32,719 bases of DNA from an uncultured Colwellia sp. (GTDB taxonomy: Bacteria; Pseudomonadota; Gammaproteobacteria; Enterobacterales; Alteromonadaceae). A program made the translations under genes and the position numbers. Positions 17,691 to 25,517 of this stretch are shown here, piece after piece; the stretch's first letter is position 1, and each line of letters opens with the position of its first letter. The notes below the pieces were generated by a model that saw only the letters and a list, made by a program, of their open reading frames with translations, was not told the origin of the DNA and ran no database searches. The stretch is taken from assembly GCA_913058145.1 (NCBI GenBank), contig CAJXQM010000031.1:1-32719 (forward strand), read 5' to 3'.

Positions 17691-18638
17691 TCAAAGAACG
17701 GTATCAGGGTGGATAGCTCTCATATTAGAAGCGTCTAATTGGTATGGTGTCATTTGATAAACATAGTAGTTTAACCAATTAGTATAGAGCAAACTGCCAT
17801 GACTACGCCATGATCCAATAGGCGGTTTGCTAGCATCATCATTTTGATAATAATTTTTAGGCAAAGTGGTATTACGGCTATGACTACTATCGCGTAAATA
17901 TTCTTCATGCAACGTGCTTGTGTCATATTCAGGATGACCCGTCAAATACACTTGTTGCTTATTTTTGCTCGCTGCTAAATACACGCCTGCATCCGCGGAT
18001 TCAGCTAATATCTGAACATCGGGAAGACTTTCATAATCTGACTTATCAATGTAGCCATATCGAGAATGTGGCACATTAAAGTTTTCATCAAAGCCTCGAG
18101 TTAACGGCTCTTTATCATTAAGTGGCTTATGCTTAAACACACCAAAAAGTTTTTCTTTTCGCAAATGACGATTTATACCATAATGGTGATATAGAGCGGC
18201 ATGGGCAGCCCAACATGAGAACATAGTTGAAGTTACATTTTTTTCAGCCCAATCAAACACTTCACAAATTTTATCCCAAAACTTTACTTGTGAATAATCA
18301 AGTAAGGCTAGTGGAGCACCAGTGATAATTAGACCATCGTATTGTTTGTGCTTTATATCATCAAACAGATGATAAAAATTCTCTAGATGTTCTTCTGGCG
18401 TATTTTTCGACACGTTTTTATGTATACGAACAAATTCAATATTTATCTGTAACGGTGTGTTAGACAGCATGCGTAATATTTGTACTTCAGTTTCAATTTT
18501 ATTCGGCATCAAGTTGAGGATAGCTACTTGCATTGGACGAATTTCTTGAGATGCTGCTCTGTTCTCAGACATAACAAAAATATTTTCATTATCTAAAATT
18601 GATAATGCTGGTAATTGATCGGGAATTTTGATGGGCAT
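17691..18638 (-). CDS. metA: Homoserine O-acyltransferase (MetA)
   Basis: Acylates homoserine, the first committed step of methionine synthesis. The 315-residue protein is collinear with E. coli MetA (309) and opens MPIKIPDQLPA. The nucleophile is Cys142 (FSCWAAHAALYHHYGI), the catalytic His is in TGHPEYD, and ASWRSHG appears as GSWRSHGSLL. At position 111, where Gly is associated with succinyl-CoA use and Glu with acetyl-CoA use, this protein has Ala (TGAPLALLDY). The acyl donor is therefore not settled by the usual rule, although overall similarity to E. coli favours succinyl. An AGG lies seven bases before the ATG. MetJ-like boxes overlap its promoter, and metH follows. Confidence 0.94.
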   Translation of the reverse strand: MPIKIPDQLPALSILDNENIFVMSENRAASQEIRPMQVAILNLMPNKIETEVQILRMLSNTPLQINIEFVRIHKNVSKNTPEEHLENFYHLFDDIKHKQYDGLIITGAPLALLDYSQVKFWDKICEVFDWAEKNVTSTMFSCWAAHAALYHHYGINRHLRKEKLFGVFKHKPLNDKEPLTRGFDENFNVPHSRYGYIDKSDYESLPDVQILAESADAGVYLAASKNKQQVYLTGHPEYDTSTLHEEYLRDSSHSRNTTLPKNYYQNDDASKPPIGSWRSHGSLLYTNWLNYYVYQMTPYQLDASNMRAIHPDTVL

Positions 18639-18675
18639 AACACACCTATTACGAGTAAAAATAGACTAAATAACA

Positions 18676-18703
18676 ATACTACTTGGATCGCTAGATATGT
18701 CAA
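18676..18703 (-). promoter_or_regulatory. metA promoter
   Basis: On the - strand, a perfect -35 TTGACA (18698-18703) is followed after 16 bp by TAGTAT (18676-18681), four of six matches to TATAAT. It starts transcription about 30 bp upstream of the metA ATG. The -35 lies within the MetJ-like boxes. Confidence 0.7.
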
Positions 18704-18724
18704 CTTCTAAACGTATAGATGGCT
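18693..18724 (-). promoter_or_regulatory. MetJ operator: tandem met boxes
   Basis: Read on the - strand, four consecutive 8-mers are AGCCATCT, ATACGTTT, AGAAGTTG and ACATATCT. They match the met box AGACGTCT at 6, 6, 5 and 5 of 8 positions and are in exact 8-bp register. MetJ binds such tandem imperfect boxes cooperatively. The array covers the -35 of metA, so methionine (as S-adenosylmethionine) would repress metA and probably metH. Confidence 0.7.
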
Positions 18725-18834
18725 AAAAGATTTATTTGATAAAGTATAAATCGGTGGTAAAAAAAAAGATTTTGAATAAAGCTCAGTTAATGCTACCAAC
18801 AATAATTTTGCTCTCTTACTAGCTAAAACCATAA

Positions 18835-18870
18835 CTAAAAAATAGCCTTTATGTAAATACAAAGGCTATT
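18835..18870 (-). terminator. recA terminator
   Basis: AATAGCCTTT (18841-18850) and AAAGGCTATT (18861-18870) form a 10-bp stem with a 10-nt loop. On the - strand a run of six T follows. It lies 30 bp after the recA stop. The rest of the recA-metA gap (18725-18834) shows no recX and no other ORF. Confidence 0.92.
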
Positions 18871-18900
18871 CAATGGTAAATATTCACCTAATTAATCAAA

Positions 18901-19920
18901 TTACTCAACAACTTCTTTTTCTACTTTATCTGGTTTACTTAAAAACAGTTCGCGTAATTTAGTATCTACATCTTTAGCCATATCAGGATGCTCTTCTAAA
19001 TATTTAGCGGCATTGGCCTTACCTTGGCCAATACGCTCACCATTACAGCTGTACCATGCACCTGCTTTTTCTACAAACTCATTTTTAACACCCAAGTCAA
19101 TTAACTCACCTAAATTGTTAATACCTTGGCCATACAGAATCTGAAACTCTGCTTGTTTAAATGGTGGTGCAATTTTATTTTTAACGACTTTTACTCTAGT
19201 TTCATTACCAATAATTTCATCACCATTTTTCACTGCGCCAATACGGCGAATATCTAAACGCACAGAGGCGTAAAACTTAAGCGCATTACCACCCGTAGTT
19301 GTTTCAGGGCTGCCAAACATAACGCCAATTTTCATACGAATTTGGTTAATAAAAATCAACATGGTATTCGATTTTTTCAAGTTACCCGTTAATTTACGCA
19401 TCGCTTGAGAAAGCATACGAGCTTGAAGACCCATGTGCGAGTCACCCATATCACCTTCAATTTCAGCTTTAGGTGTCAGTGCAGCAACCGAGTCAACCAC
19501 AATAACGTCAATAGCACCCGATCGAGTTAACATGTCAACAATTTCTAATGCTTGTTCACCTGTGTCAGGTTGTGAAATTAATAATTCATTGATGTTAACG
19601 CCTAATTTTTCAGCATAAACAGGGTCAAGCGCATGTTCAGCATCAATAAAAGCACAAACCTTTCCGTTACGTTGGGCTTCGGCAATAACTTCTAGAGTAA
19701 GTGTTGTTTTACCACTTGATTCTGGGCCATAAATTTCAACAACTCTGCCCATCGGTAAACCACCAGCACCTAAGGCGATATCTAATCCCAATGAACCAGT
19801 AGAAATGGTTTCTACATCCATTGTGTTATTGTCACCGAGCTTCATGATTGAACCTTTACCAAATTGACGTTCAATCTGACTCAACGCTGCTGATAGTGCT
19901 TTTTCTTTATCGTCTTTCAT
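18901..19920 (-). CDS. recA: RecA recombinase
   Basis: RecA forms the filament for strand exchange and triggers LexA self-cleavage. From the chosen start it is 339 residues, beginning [20 protein letters not shown] like the family. Walker A is GPESSGKTT (65-73), Walker B is [10 protein letters not shown], loop L1 follows in [19 protein letters not shown], and loop L2 is [17 protein letters not shown]. The frame continues to 19992, but those 24 residues would cross the LexA box and promoter, so the ATG at 19920 with GGAG seven bases upstream is the start. The acidic C-terminal tail is short ([11 protein letters not shown]). No recX follows, and cinA is not upstream. Confidence 0.98.
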   Translation of the reverse strand: MKDDKEKALSAALSQIERQFGKGSIMKLGDNNTMDVETISTGSLGLDIALGAGGLPMGRVVEIYGPESSGKTTLTLEVIAEAQRNGKVCAFIDAEHALDPVYAEKLGVNINELLISQPDTGEQALEIVDMLTRSGAIDVIVVDSVAALTPKAEIEGDMGDSHMGLQARMLSQAMRKLTGNLKKSNTMLIFINQIRMKIGVMFGSPETTTGGNALKFYASVRLDIRRIGAVKNGDEIIGNETRVKVVKNKIAPPFKQAEFQILYGQGINNLGELIDLGVKNEFVEKAGAWYSCNGERIGQGKANAAKYLEEHPDMAKDVDTKLRELFLSKPDKVEKEVVE

Positions 19921-19964
19921 ATATAGCTCCACGGATGGTTTCTGAAATTTCATTTTATGAAGCA

Positions 19965-19992
19965 AGTATACTGTATAGTTGTACAGTATCAA
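19965..19992 (-). promoter_or_regulatory. recA promoter
   Basis: On the - strand, TTGATA (19987-19992) and TATACT (19965-19970) are spaced by 16 bp. The LexA box fills the spacer, the classic arrangement for LexA occlusion of RNA polymerase. Confidence 0.75.
19969..19988. promoter_or_regulatory. LexA (SOS) box of recA
   Basis: TACTGTATAGTTGTACAGTA matches the consensus TACTGTATATATATACAGTA at all flanking and core positions, differing only in the middle. It ends 49 bp upstream of the recA ATG. Confidence 0.95.
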
Positions 19993-20532
19993 GTTTTTTA
20001 TTGATTTTTTATTTCATGATAACAAAAACAAACAACCCGTACTTTTAAGTCTTTAATATTAAACGATTTTATTATGAACTATAACTTTTAAAAATTATTT
20101 CAAAAAAAGTTACTTATAGTTTCTAAATAGACGTATACTCTTAAATCTACCAGGTGCGTTTGTAACTTATCATATCACACCGTAATACGTCGATAATGGT
20201 TTACTCTTGCCGTGGTGCCTTTTACTAAGGACAGTATTAGCAAATAACTCCATCAATACTCCCTTTTATTCTTAATTGAATTATATAAGGAACATTATTA
20301 GAAACTTGTAAAGATGAGGGTGTATATCTGTTCTATATGAAGATGCATTATTCAACTGGAATTAGAAACAACTTTTAGGCAACGTATTGATTGAAGGGAA
20401 TGTTTACTCACTTGTCAAAATCAATAACGCAGCATGAGATGCTTCTAACCCCCCCCCTTTGGGAAAGGCTGATAAAATAATACTCTGCGTTACATTTCTT
20501 TGTAAGAATTTGTACTTTAATCATTATCTCAT
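19993..20532. other. recA-proximal part of the recA-mutS gap
   Basis: About 540 bp without a full-size gene. A 27-codon ORF on the - strand (20170-20253, starting MELFANTVLSKRHHG) has a strong AAGGGAG site five bases before its ATG. After two adjacent stops, a protein-like stretch continues in the same frame (APGRFKSIRLFRNYK). A C9 run (20449-20457) lies between the 8-bp inverted repeats TAACGCAG (20425-20432) and CTGCGTTA (20485-20492). I cannot identify any of this, but it looks like accessory rather than core sequence. Confidence 0.4.
20408..20524 (-). CDS. Possible 38-residue ORF containing a G9 tract
   Basis: Starts MIKVQILTKKCNAEYYFI, nine bases after the stop of the 61-residue ORF. 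The G9 run (C9 at 20449-20457 on +) encodes Arg-Gly-Gly. Loss of one G would switch the C-terminus to LEASHAALLILTSE before a stop, and gain of one would stop at once. No strong ribosome-binding site is present. The reading is by eye only and could be chance. Confidence 0.25.
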   Translation of the reverse strand: MIKVQILTKKCNAEYYFISLSQRGGVRSISCCVIDFDK

Positions 20533-20718
20533 TTATAAATATTCAAAAGGTAAAACATCAAGCCCATCAATCATTGATTGGCTTAAGCCTTTATTGTGTT
20601 CAATCATCCACTCATTGTAATCAGTTTTTTCCAGCAATGTACACATCTCAGAAAAAGTCGGATAAGTAAATCTGTTTTTCTGCTGCTCTAACCTAGTTAA
20701 CCTAATTTTAGTGTTCAT
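20533..20718 (-). CDS. Uncharacterised 61-residue protein
   Basis: I do not recognise it. It begins with the basic MNTKIRLTRLEQQKNR and continues as an acidic, Trp-containing helix-like part (TLLEKTDYNEWMIEHNKG). It ends LDVLPFEYL. There is no signal peptide or membrane segment. GAGG lies six to seven bases before the ATG, which supports real translation. It is the third of up to four small ORFs on this strand between recA and mutS (54, 35, 61 and 38 codons). This suggests a small operon, possibly a remnant of an inserted element. Short proteins starting like this also occur in phage modules, but I have no specific match. Confidence 0.5.
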   Translation of the reverse strand: MNTKIRLTRLEQQKNRFTYPTFSEMCTLLEKTDYNEWMIEHNKGLSQSMIDGLDVLPFEYL

Positions 20719-20752
20719 ATTGAGCCTCTAATATGTCGAATCTTTTTGAATC

Positions 20753-20860
20753 CTAAGGACATCTTTTACCTGTTATTTGATTGATGGCTGTAAACTTTTT
20801 TATCGTTTTTTTCTCATTAGTTTTGCGTTTTTTTAACCAAAAATATAATTTATTTTGCAT
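20753..20860 (-). CDS. Possible 35-residue basic ORF
   Basis: Starts MQNKLYFWLKKRKTNEKK four bases after the stop of the 54-residue ORF and ends GKRCP. It is very rich in Lys. The ribosome-binding site is weak (GGTGG, about 11 bases upstream), so translation would rely on coupling. The TAG stop is 34 bp before the 61-residue ORF. It may be chance. Confidence 0.25.
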   Translation of the reverse strand: MQNKLYFWLKKRKTNEKKTIKKFTAINQITGKRCP

Positions 20861-20864
20861 AATA

Positions 20865-21029
20865 TTAAGCACCACCAAAAGTCAAAAAATATTGTAGCTG
20901 CATTTGTTTTTGTTCTGCTGTTGATTTCAGTTCATGTTTCCTTGGAGTTACTTGCTGTTTACTTCTTTTTTCTGATACTGTAAATATTGTTAAATTAATT
21001 TTTGTATCTAATTCTGCTTGTGATTTCAT
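20865..21029 (-). CDS. Uncharacterised 54-residue protein
   Basis: Starts MKSQAELDTKINLTIFTV and ends QYFLTFGGA. The middle is basic and polar (SEKRSKQQVTPRKHELK), so it could bind nucleic acid or be disordered. AGGA lies eight bases before the ATG, a credible site, and the stop is four bases before the next small ORF. I cannot assign a family. Confidence 0.45.
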   Translation of the reverse strand: MKSQAELDTKINLTIFTVSEKRSKQQVTPRKHELKSTAEQKQMQLQYFLTFGGA

Positions 21030-21115
21030 AATATTATCCTTAATTTAAATGCGCTATCACACGGTTATAATCTGCGATTGATGATGCCGATATTATATTG
21101 CTCATGTGTAGGCTG

Positions 21116-21564
21116 TCATGTAACGCACATTAAACGACTAAACGACCGACTAAGCCACGCATACTTCCGACTATTTCGCTATGATTTTTAACCAATGAAA
21201 TTCTCTTAAGTCTCAAAAATTCTAGCCGATTTTTCTGTTAGTTCATCTCAAAGCACTTTGATTATATCAAGCTATTTAAGTGAATCCTTTAGTGTAGTAC
21301 ACGTTGAACCTATCGACCAATTTAATTCTAATTCCATATTGTGATACTCTATAATAATGATTTTTTCCATTCGTTCTATGACATTTGTCAGTCCATCTGT
21401 TTTTGCTGATAACTACGCTAATTTTGGACTTAAATTGATGATTGATGATTGATAGTAATACTCCCTTGCTTTGGCTAGCCCTAAAGAAATTTCTTAATAT
21501 GAGTCAATTTTGAATTGCTTTAGTTGATCTGTAGTTTTGTTACGGTAGAATTAGAATTTTCCAT
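21116..21564 (-). pseudogene. Possible decayed gene upstream of mutS
   Basis: An ATG at 21564 with CAGG seven bases upstream opens MENSNSTVTK and then stops. After one frame change a protein-like reading continues for about 145 codons to 21116 with seven in-frame stops. It includes EISLGLAKAREYYYQSS, LTNVIERMEKIIIIEY and RNSRKYAWLSRSFSRL. In AT-rich DNA about this many stops are expected by chance, so the case rests only on the protein-like composition and the start site. No family is recognised. The remaining 21565-21772 holds only the mutS leader. Confidence 0.22.
21434..21454. repeat. 7-bp tandem repeat, three copies
   Basis: ATTGATG, ATTGATG, ATTGATA in direct succession in the non-coding gap before mutS. 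Short and probably a slippage product. Confidence 0.6.
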
Positions 21565-21772
21565 ACTGTTACCTGGAATAACGTTTTAGTTCAAATTTTG
21601 AGTGTTTTATGAACTCTTGAGATCAGAATAAAAACTAGGTCACACAAAAAACTAGACTAGATCCACTTACTTTACCGATTTAGTTAGATACGACCTAAAA
21701 AACTCAGAAATAAAAAACAACAAAGCCAATAACACCGTAGCCATAAAGAATTATCAGAGAGTAAAAACCAGT

Positions 21773-24370
21773 ATGAACAAACCTTTAAAAGAAATTAATA
21801 TTTCCTCTCACACCCCTATGATGCGTCAGTATTTAACCATTAAAGCTGAATTTCCTGATATTTTAATTTTTTATCGAATGGGTGATTTTTACGAGTTATT
21901 TTTCGATGATGCTAAAAAAGCGTCTGATTTATTAGATATTTCATTAACTGCTAGAGGTAAAACCGGTGGTAATGCTATTCCTATGGCTGGAGTGCCTTAT
22001 CATGCGGTAGAGAATTATTTAGCGAAATTGGTACAGCTAGGCGAATCGGTTGCTATCTGTGAACAAATTGGCGATCCAGCGACCAGTAAAGGACCTGTAG
22101 AGCGCAAAGTTGTTCGCGTAATAACCCCCGGCACGTTAAGTGATGAAGCACTACTCACTGATAGACAAGATAACTTAATTGTTGCTATTGTTGAAAATCA
22201 CTCTAAATCAAGAAAACGTACTGATGCTGATTTTGGTTTAGCCTATTTAGACATGGCTAGTGGTCGTTTTGTCATAACAGAGCCAAAAACAAGTGAACAA
22301 TTACAAGCTGAATTGCAGCGCCTTACACCTGCAGAATTACTTTACCCTGAAACCTTAACCGATATAACATTAATCAAACAATATAAAGGCTTACGTCGCC
22401 GCCCAGAATGGGAGTTTGATATTGAAACTGCTATTTCATTACTTAATAAACAATTTGGTACCAAAGAATTAACAGGCTTTGGAGTGGATGATAAATTATT
22501 GGGTTTATCTGCTGCTGGTTGTTTATTTCAATATGTTAAAGACACTCAACGCACGGCGTTGCCACATATTCGTGCGATAATTAGTGAGTCAGCCAGTTTA
22601 GGGGTTGTGCTAGATGCAGCTACTCGACGTAACTTAGAGTTAACGCAAAACTTACATGGTGGAACAGATAACACCTTAGCAGCTGTTTTAGATAAATCGT
22701 CAACGCCTATGGGGTCACGTTTATTAAAGCGTTGGCTACATTTTCCTCTACGCGACTTAACAACGTTAAACAATAGACAGAATGCAATAGCGAAAATTAT
22801 AGCAACGGACTTACACCATGATATTCAACCTATTCTTAAAGGTTTGGGCGATATAGAGCGTATCGTTTCTCGCATTGCCTTGGGCTCTGCACGACCACGA
22901 GATTTTGCTCGTTTACGCTATGCCTTACAGCAATTACCCTTACTGCAAAGTTATATTCTTCCTGCGTCATCTGGTTATATAAATACCTTAGCTAAACTTA
23001 TTCAGCCCATTCCTGTTATCCAAAACTTACTAGAACAGGCTATTATTGAAAACCCCCCGGTATTGATTCGTGATGGTGGTGTTATTGCCCCTGGATATCA
23101 TCAAGAATTAGATGTACTACGCGATTTAAGTGATGGGGCTACTGAGTTTTTAGCACAGCTAGAGCAAAGAGAAAAAGAGCGTACAGGGATTCATTCGTTA
23201 AAAGTTGGTTATAATAAAGTGCATGGTTTTTTTATTGAAATGAGTCGCACTGCTGCAGCTAATGTGCCGGATGATTATATCCGTCGTCAAACATTAAAAA
23301 ATAATGAGCGCTTTATCACTGAAGAATTAAAAGAACACGAACATAAAGTTCTCAGTGCACAGGGTAAATTTTTAGCACTAGAAAAGCGTCTCTATCAAGA
23401 ACTATTTGATCAAATTCTACCTAAACTAGACCAATTACAAACATTAAGCCAAACCATTGCGGAACTCGATGTATTAACTAATTTTGCTGAACGAGCACAA
23501 ACATTAAATTATGTACAACCTGTTTTATCAAACGCAGCGGGTATTAATATTGAAGCAGGAAGGCATGTTGTTGTTGAACAAATGACCAGTGAGGCTTTTA
23601 TTGCTAACCCTATTGTATTAACTGAACAACGTAAAATGCTGATCATCACAGGTCCAAATATGGGGGGTAAATCAACCTATATGCGACAAACAGCACTAAT
23701 AGTATTACTTGCTCATATTGGTTGTTATGTACCTGCTGATTCAGCCAATATTGGGATAGTCGATCGTATATTTACGCGTATTGGCGCTTCAGATGACCTA
23801 GCCAGTGGTCGTTCAACTTTTATGGTAGAAATGACCGAAACAGCCAATATATTGCACAATGCTACCGAAAGAAGTTTAGTGCTATTAGATGAGATAGGTC
23901 GTGGTACTAGTACGTATGATGGTTTATCTTTAGCATGGGCTTGTGCAGAAATGTTAGCATTAAAAACGCAAGCATTTACCTTATTTGCTACGCACTATTT
24001 TGAGTTAACATTACTTGCTGACCAAATAAAAACGCTTGCTAACGTGCATTTAGATGCGATGGAACATAACGATAACATTATTTTTATGCATGCAATTCAA
24101 GAAGGATCAGCAAGTAAAAGTTTTGGCTTGCAAGTAGCACAATTAGCTGGCGTCCCTAAAACGGTAATTAACCGTGCCAGACAACGTTTATCTGAATTAG
24201 AAAGTAAGCAGATACCATCAATTTTACCTGAACAATCATCACACTTTGAACCGTTAAATATAATGCCTGACGATCATCCCGCATTAGAGACTTTGCGTAA
24301 TATTGATGTCGATGATATAACTCCAAAACAAGCGTTAAATTTATTATTTGAATTGAAAGGAAAGCTGTAG
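21773..24370 (+). CDS. mutS: DNA mismatch repair protein MutS
   Basis: Recognises mismatches and recruits MutL. The 865 residues (E. coli 853) include the mismatch-reading Phe39-x-Glu41 in GDFYELF. The lever and clamp regions follow, then Walker [10 protein letters not shown] (627-635), the signature [14 protein letters not shown], Walker [17 protein letters not shown] and ATHYFELT. The C-terminal tail ([17 protein letters not shown]) matches the MutS tetramerisation helix region. The ATG is preceded by a slightly distant AGAGAG. It is divergent from recA across a 1.85-kb gap and convergent with rpoS, with a shared hairpin between the stops. mutS near recA and rpoS is a common gammaproteobacterial neighbourhood. 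Confidence 0.98.
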   Translation: MNKPLKEINISSHTPMMRQYLTIKAEFPDILIFYRMGDFYELFFDDAKKASDLLDISLTARGKTGGNAIPMAGVPYHAVENYLAKLVQLGESVAICEQIGDPATSKGPVERKVVRVITPGTLSDEALLTDRQDNLIVAIVENHSKSRKRTDADFGLAYLDMASGRFVITEPKTSEQLQAELQRLTPAELLYPETLTDITLIKQYKGLRRRPEWEFDIETAISLLNKQFGTKELTGFGVDDKLLGLSAAGCLFQYVKDTQRTALPHIRAIISESASLGVVLDAATRRNLELTQNLHGGTDNTLAAVLDKSSTPMGSRLLKRWLHFPLRDLTTLNNRQNAIAKIIATDLHHDIQPILKGLGDIERIVSRIALGSARPRDFARLRYALQQLPLLQSYILPASSGYINTLAKLIQPIPVIQNLLEQAIIENPPVLIRDGGVIAPGYHQELDVLRDLSDGATEFLAQLEQREKERTGIHSLKVGYNKVHGFFIEMSRTAAANVPDDYIRRQTLKNNERFITEELKEHEHKVLSAQGKFLALEKRLYQELFDQILPKLDQLQTLSQTIAELDVLTNFAERAQTLNYVQPVLSNAAGINIEAGRHVVVEQMTSEAFIANPIVLTEQRKMLIITGPNMGGKSTYMRQTALIVLLAHIGCYVPADSANIGIVDRIFTRIGASDDLASGRSTFMVEMTETANILHNATERSLVLLDEIGRGTSTYDGLSLAWACAEMLALKTQAFTLFATHYFELTLLADQIKTLANVHLDAMEHNDNIIFMHAIQEGSASKSFGLQVAQLAGVPKTVINRARQRLSELESKQIPSILPEQSSHFEPLNIMPDDHPALETLRNIDVDDITPKQALNLLFELKGKL

Positions 24371-24382
24371 ACTATAATGAAA

Positions 24383-24411
24383 AAGGCTGTAAAGTTAAAC
24401 TTTACAGCCTT
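24383..24411. terminator. Terminator between mutS and rpoS
   Basis: AAGGCTGTAAAGTT (24383-24396) and its exact complement (24398-24411) form a long stem. Five T follow on the - strand, so it best serves rpoS, ending 59 bp after that stop. It can also end mutS transcripts, 13 bp after the mutS stop. Confidence 0.85.
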
Positions 24412-24469
24412 CCGTTTACCTTTTTATGGTAATGCTTTTATCGCTAAAAATACAATTTGATATATTTAT

Positions 24470-25414
24470 TTACGAAATTTCAAATATAGTCTCTATTGAT
24501 AAATTTTGTTGACTTAAAATATCACGAAGTCGTTTCAGTGCTTCTACTTGAATTTGACGAACACGCTCACGGGTTAATCCGATTTCACGGCCCACACCTT
24601 CAAGTGTTGCCGCTTCATAACCCATTAAACCGAACCGCCTCGCCAATACTTCTCTTTGTTTCAAGTTTAGCTCATTAAGCCAGCTTACAATGCTATTGCT
24701 CATGTCTTCTGACTGTAAATCATCTTCAGGGCCATTACTTTTTTCATCCGCTATAACATCAAGTAACACTTTATCTGAATCACCTGAAAAAGGGGTATCA
24801 ACTGAGGTAATACGCTCATTTAAGCGCAGCATTTTATTTACGTCAGCCACCGGTCGATCTAACGAACTAGCAATATCCTCTGCGGTGGGTTCGTGATCGA
24901 GTTTCTGCACAAGTTCTCGTGAGGTACGTAAATAAATATTTAATTCTTTGACTACATGAATAGGTAAACGAATGGTACGAGTTTGATTCATTATCGCGCG
25001 TTCAATAGTTTGGCGAATCCACCAAGTAGCGTAGGTTGAGAAACGAAAACCTCGCTCAGGATCGAATTTTTCTACTGCGCGAATCAACCCTAGGTTACCT
25101 TCTTCAATTAAATCAAGTAAAGGTAAGCCACGATTGTTGTATCGCCGAGAAATTTTAACCACTAAACGTAAATTACTTACAATCATACGTTTTCGTGAGG
25201 CTTCATCTCCTTTTAGAGCCAAACGTGAAAAATAAACTTCTTCTTCTGCACTTAGTAAGGGTGAAAAACCAATTTCACTTAAATAAATTTGAGTAGCATC
25301 TAAACTTGATGATTTTTCTTCTTTATCTTTGCCTACTGCGGTATCTTGTTGTATTAACATATTATAATCCCTTAATATACTGTTATCCCTTAACATATTG
25401 TTATCCCTTAACAT
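24470..25414 (-). CDS. rpoS: Stationary-phase sigma factor RpoS (sigma S)
   Basis: Directs RNA polymerase to general stress and stationary-phase promoters. Region 1.2 begins [17 protein letters not shown]. Region 2 includes [34 protein letters not shown] and [16 protein letters not shown]. Region 3 starts [19 protein letters not shown], and region 4 has [15 protein letters not shown] [15 protein letters not shown] and [18 protein letters not shown]. The protein is 314 residues from the outermost ATG, 308 from the second or 296 from the innermost (E. coli 330). Region 1.1 is therefore short. The first 18 residues are three copies of a six-residue repeat ([18 protein letters not shown]). Each DNA copy carries a ribosome-binding site, and all but one an ATG. 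It lies downstream of nlpD, where the rpoS promoter usually sits. Confidence 0.97.
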   Translation of the reverse strand: MLRDNNMLRDNSILRDYNMLIQQDTAVGKDKEEKSSSLDATQIYLSEIGFSPLLSAEEEVYFSRLALKGDEASRKRMIVSNLRLVVKISRRYNNRGLPLLDLIEEGNLGLIRAVEKFDPERGFRFSTYATWWIRQTIERAIMNQTRTIRLPIHVVKELNIYLRTSRELVQKLDHEPTAEDIASSLDRPVADVNKMLRLNERITSVDTPFSGDSDKVLLDVIADEKSNGPEDDLQSEDMSNSIVSWLNELNLKQREVLARRFGLMGYEAATLEGVGREIGLTRERVRQIQVEALKRLRDILSQQNLSIETIFEIS

Positions 25415-25429
25415 ATTGTTCTTCCTTAA
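25358..25429 (-). repeat. Four 18-bp tandem repeats forming the rpoS translation start
   Basis: On the - strand the units are TTAAGGAAGAACAATATG (25412-25429), TTAAGGGATAACAATATG (25394-25411), TTAAGGGATAACAGTATA (25376-25393) and TTAAGGGATTATAATATG (25358-25375). Each holds an AAGGA/AAGGGA site six to nine bases before its final triplet, which is ATG in three units and ATA in one. As 18 is a multiple of three, all starts are in the rpoS frame. Confidence 0.93.
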
Positions 25430-25517
25430 ATATCAACGCTGTATTAATTATTCACATTACCTCCTGTTATTTTTGTTAATTAGTATTATTAATTTTTCTA
25501 TTTCACGCTAAATACAT

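Noticed and set aside
19921..19992. Longer recA start at 19992
   Set aside because: The extension would include the LexA box and promoter. The ATG at 19920 has a GGAG site and matches RecA N-termini.
20425..20492. Integron attC site suggested by TAACGC/GCGTTA inverted repeats
   Set aside because: The ends do not fit the RYYYAAC/GTTRRRY core sites, and no integrase or cassette array is present.
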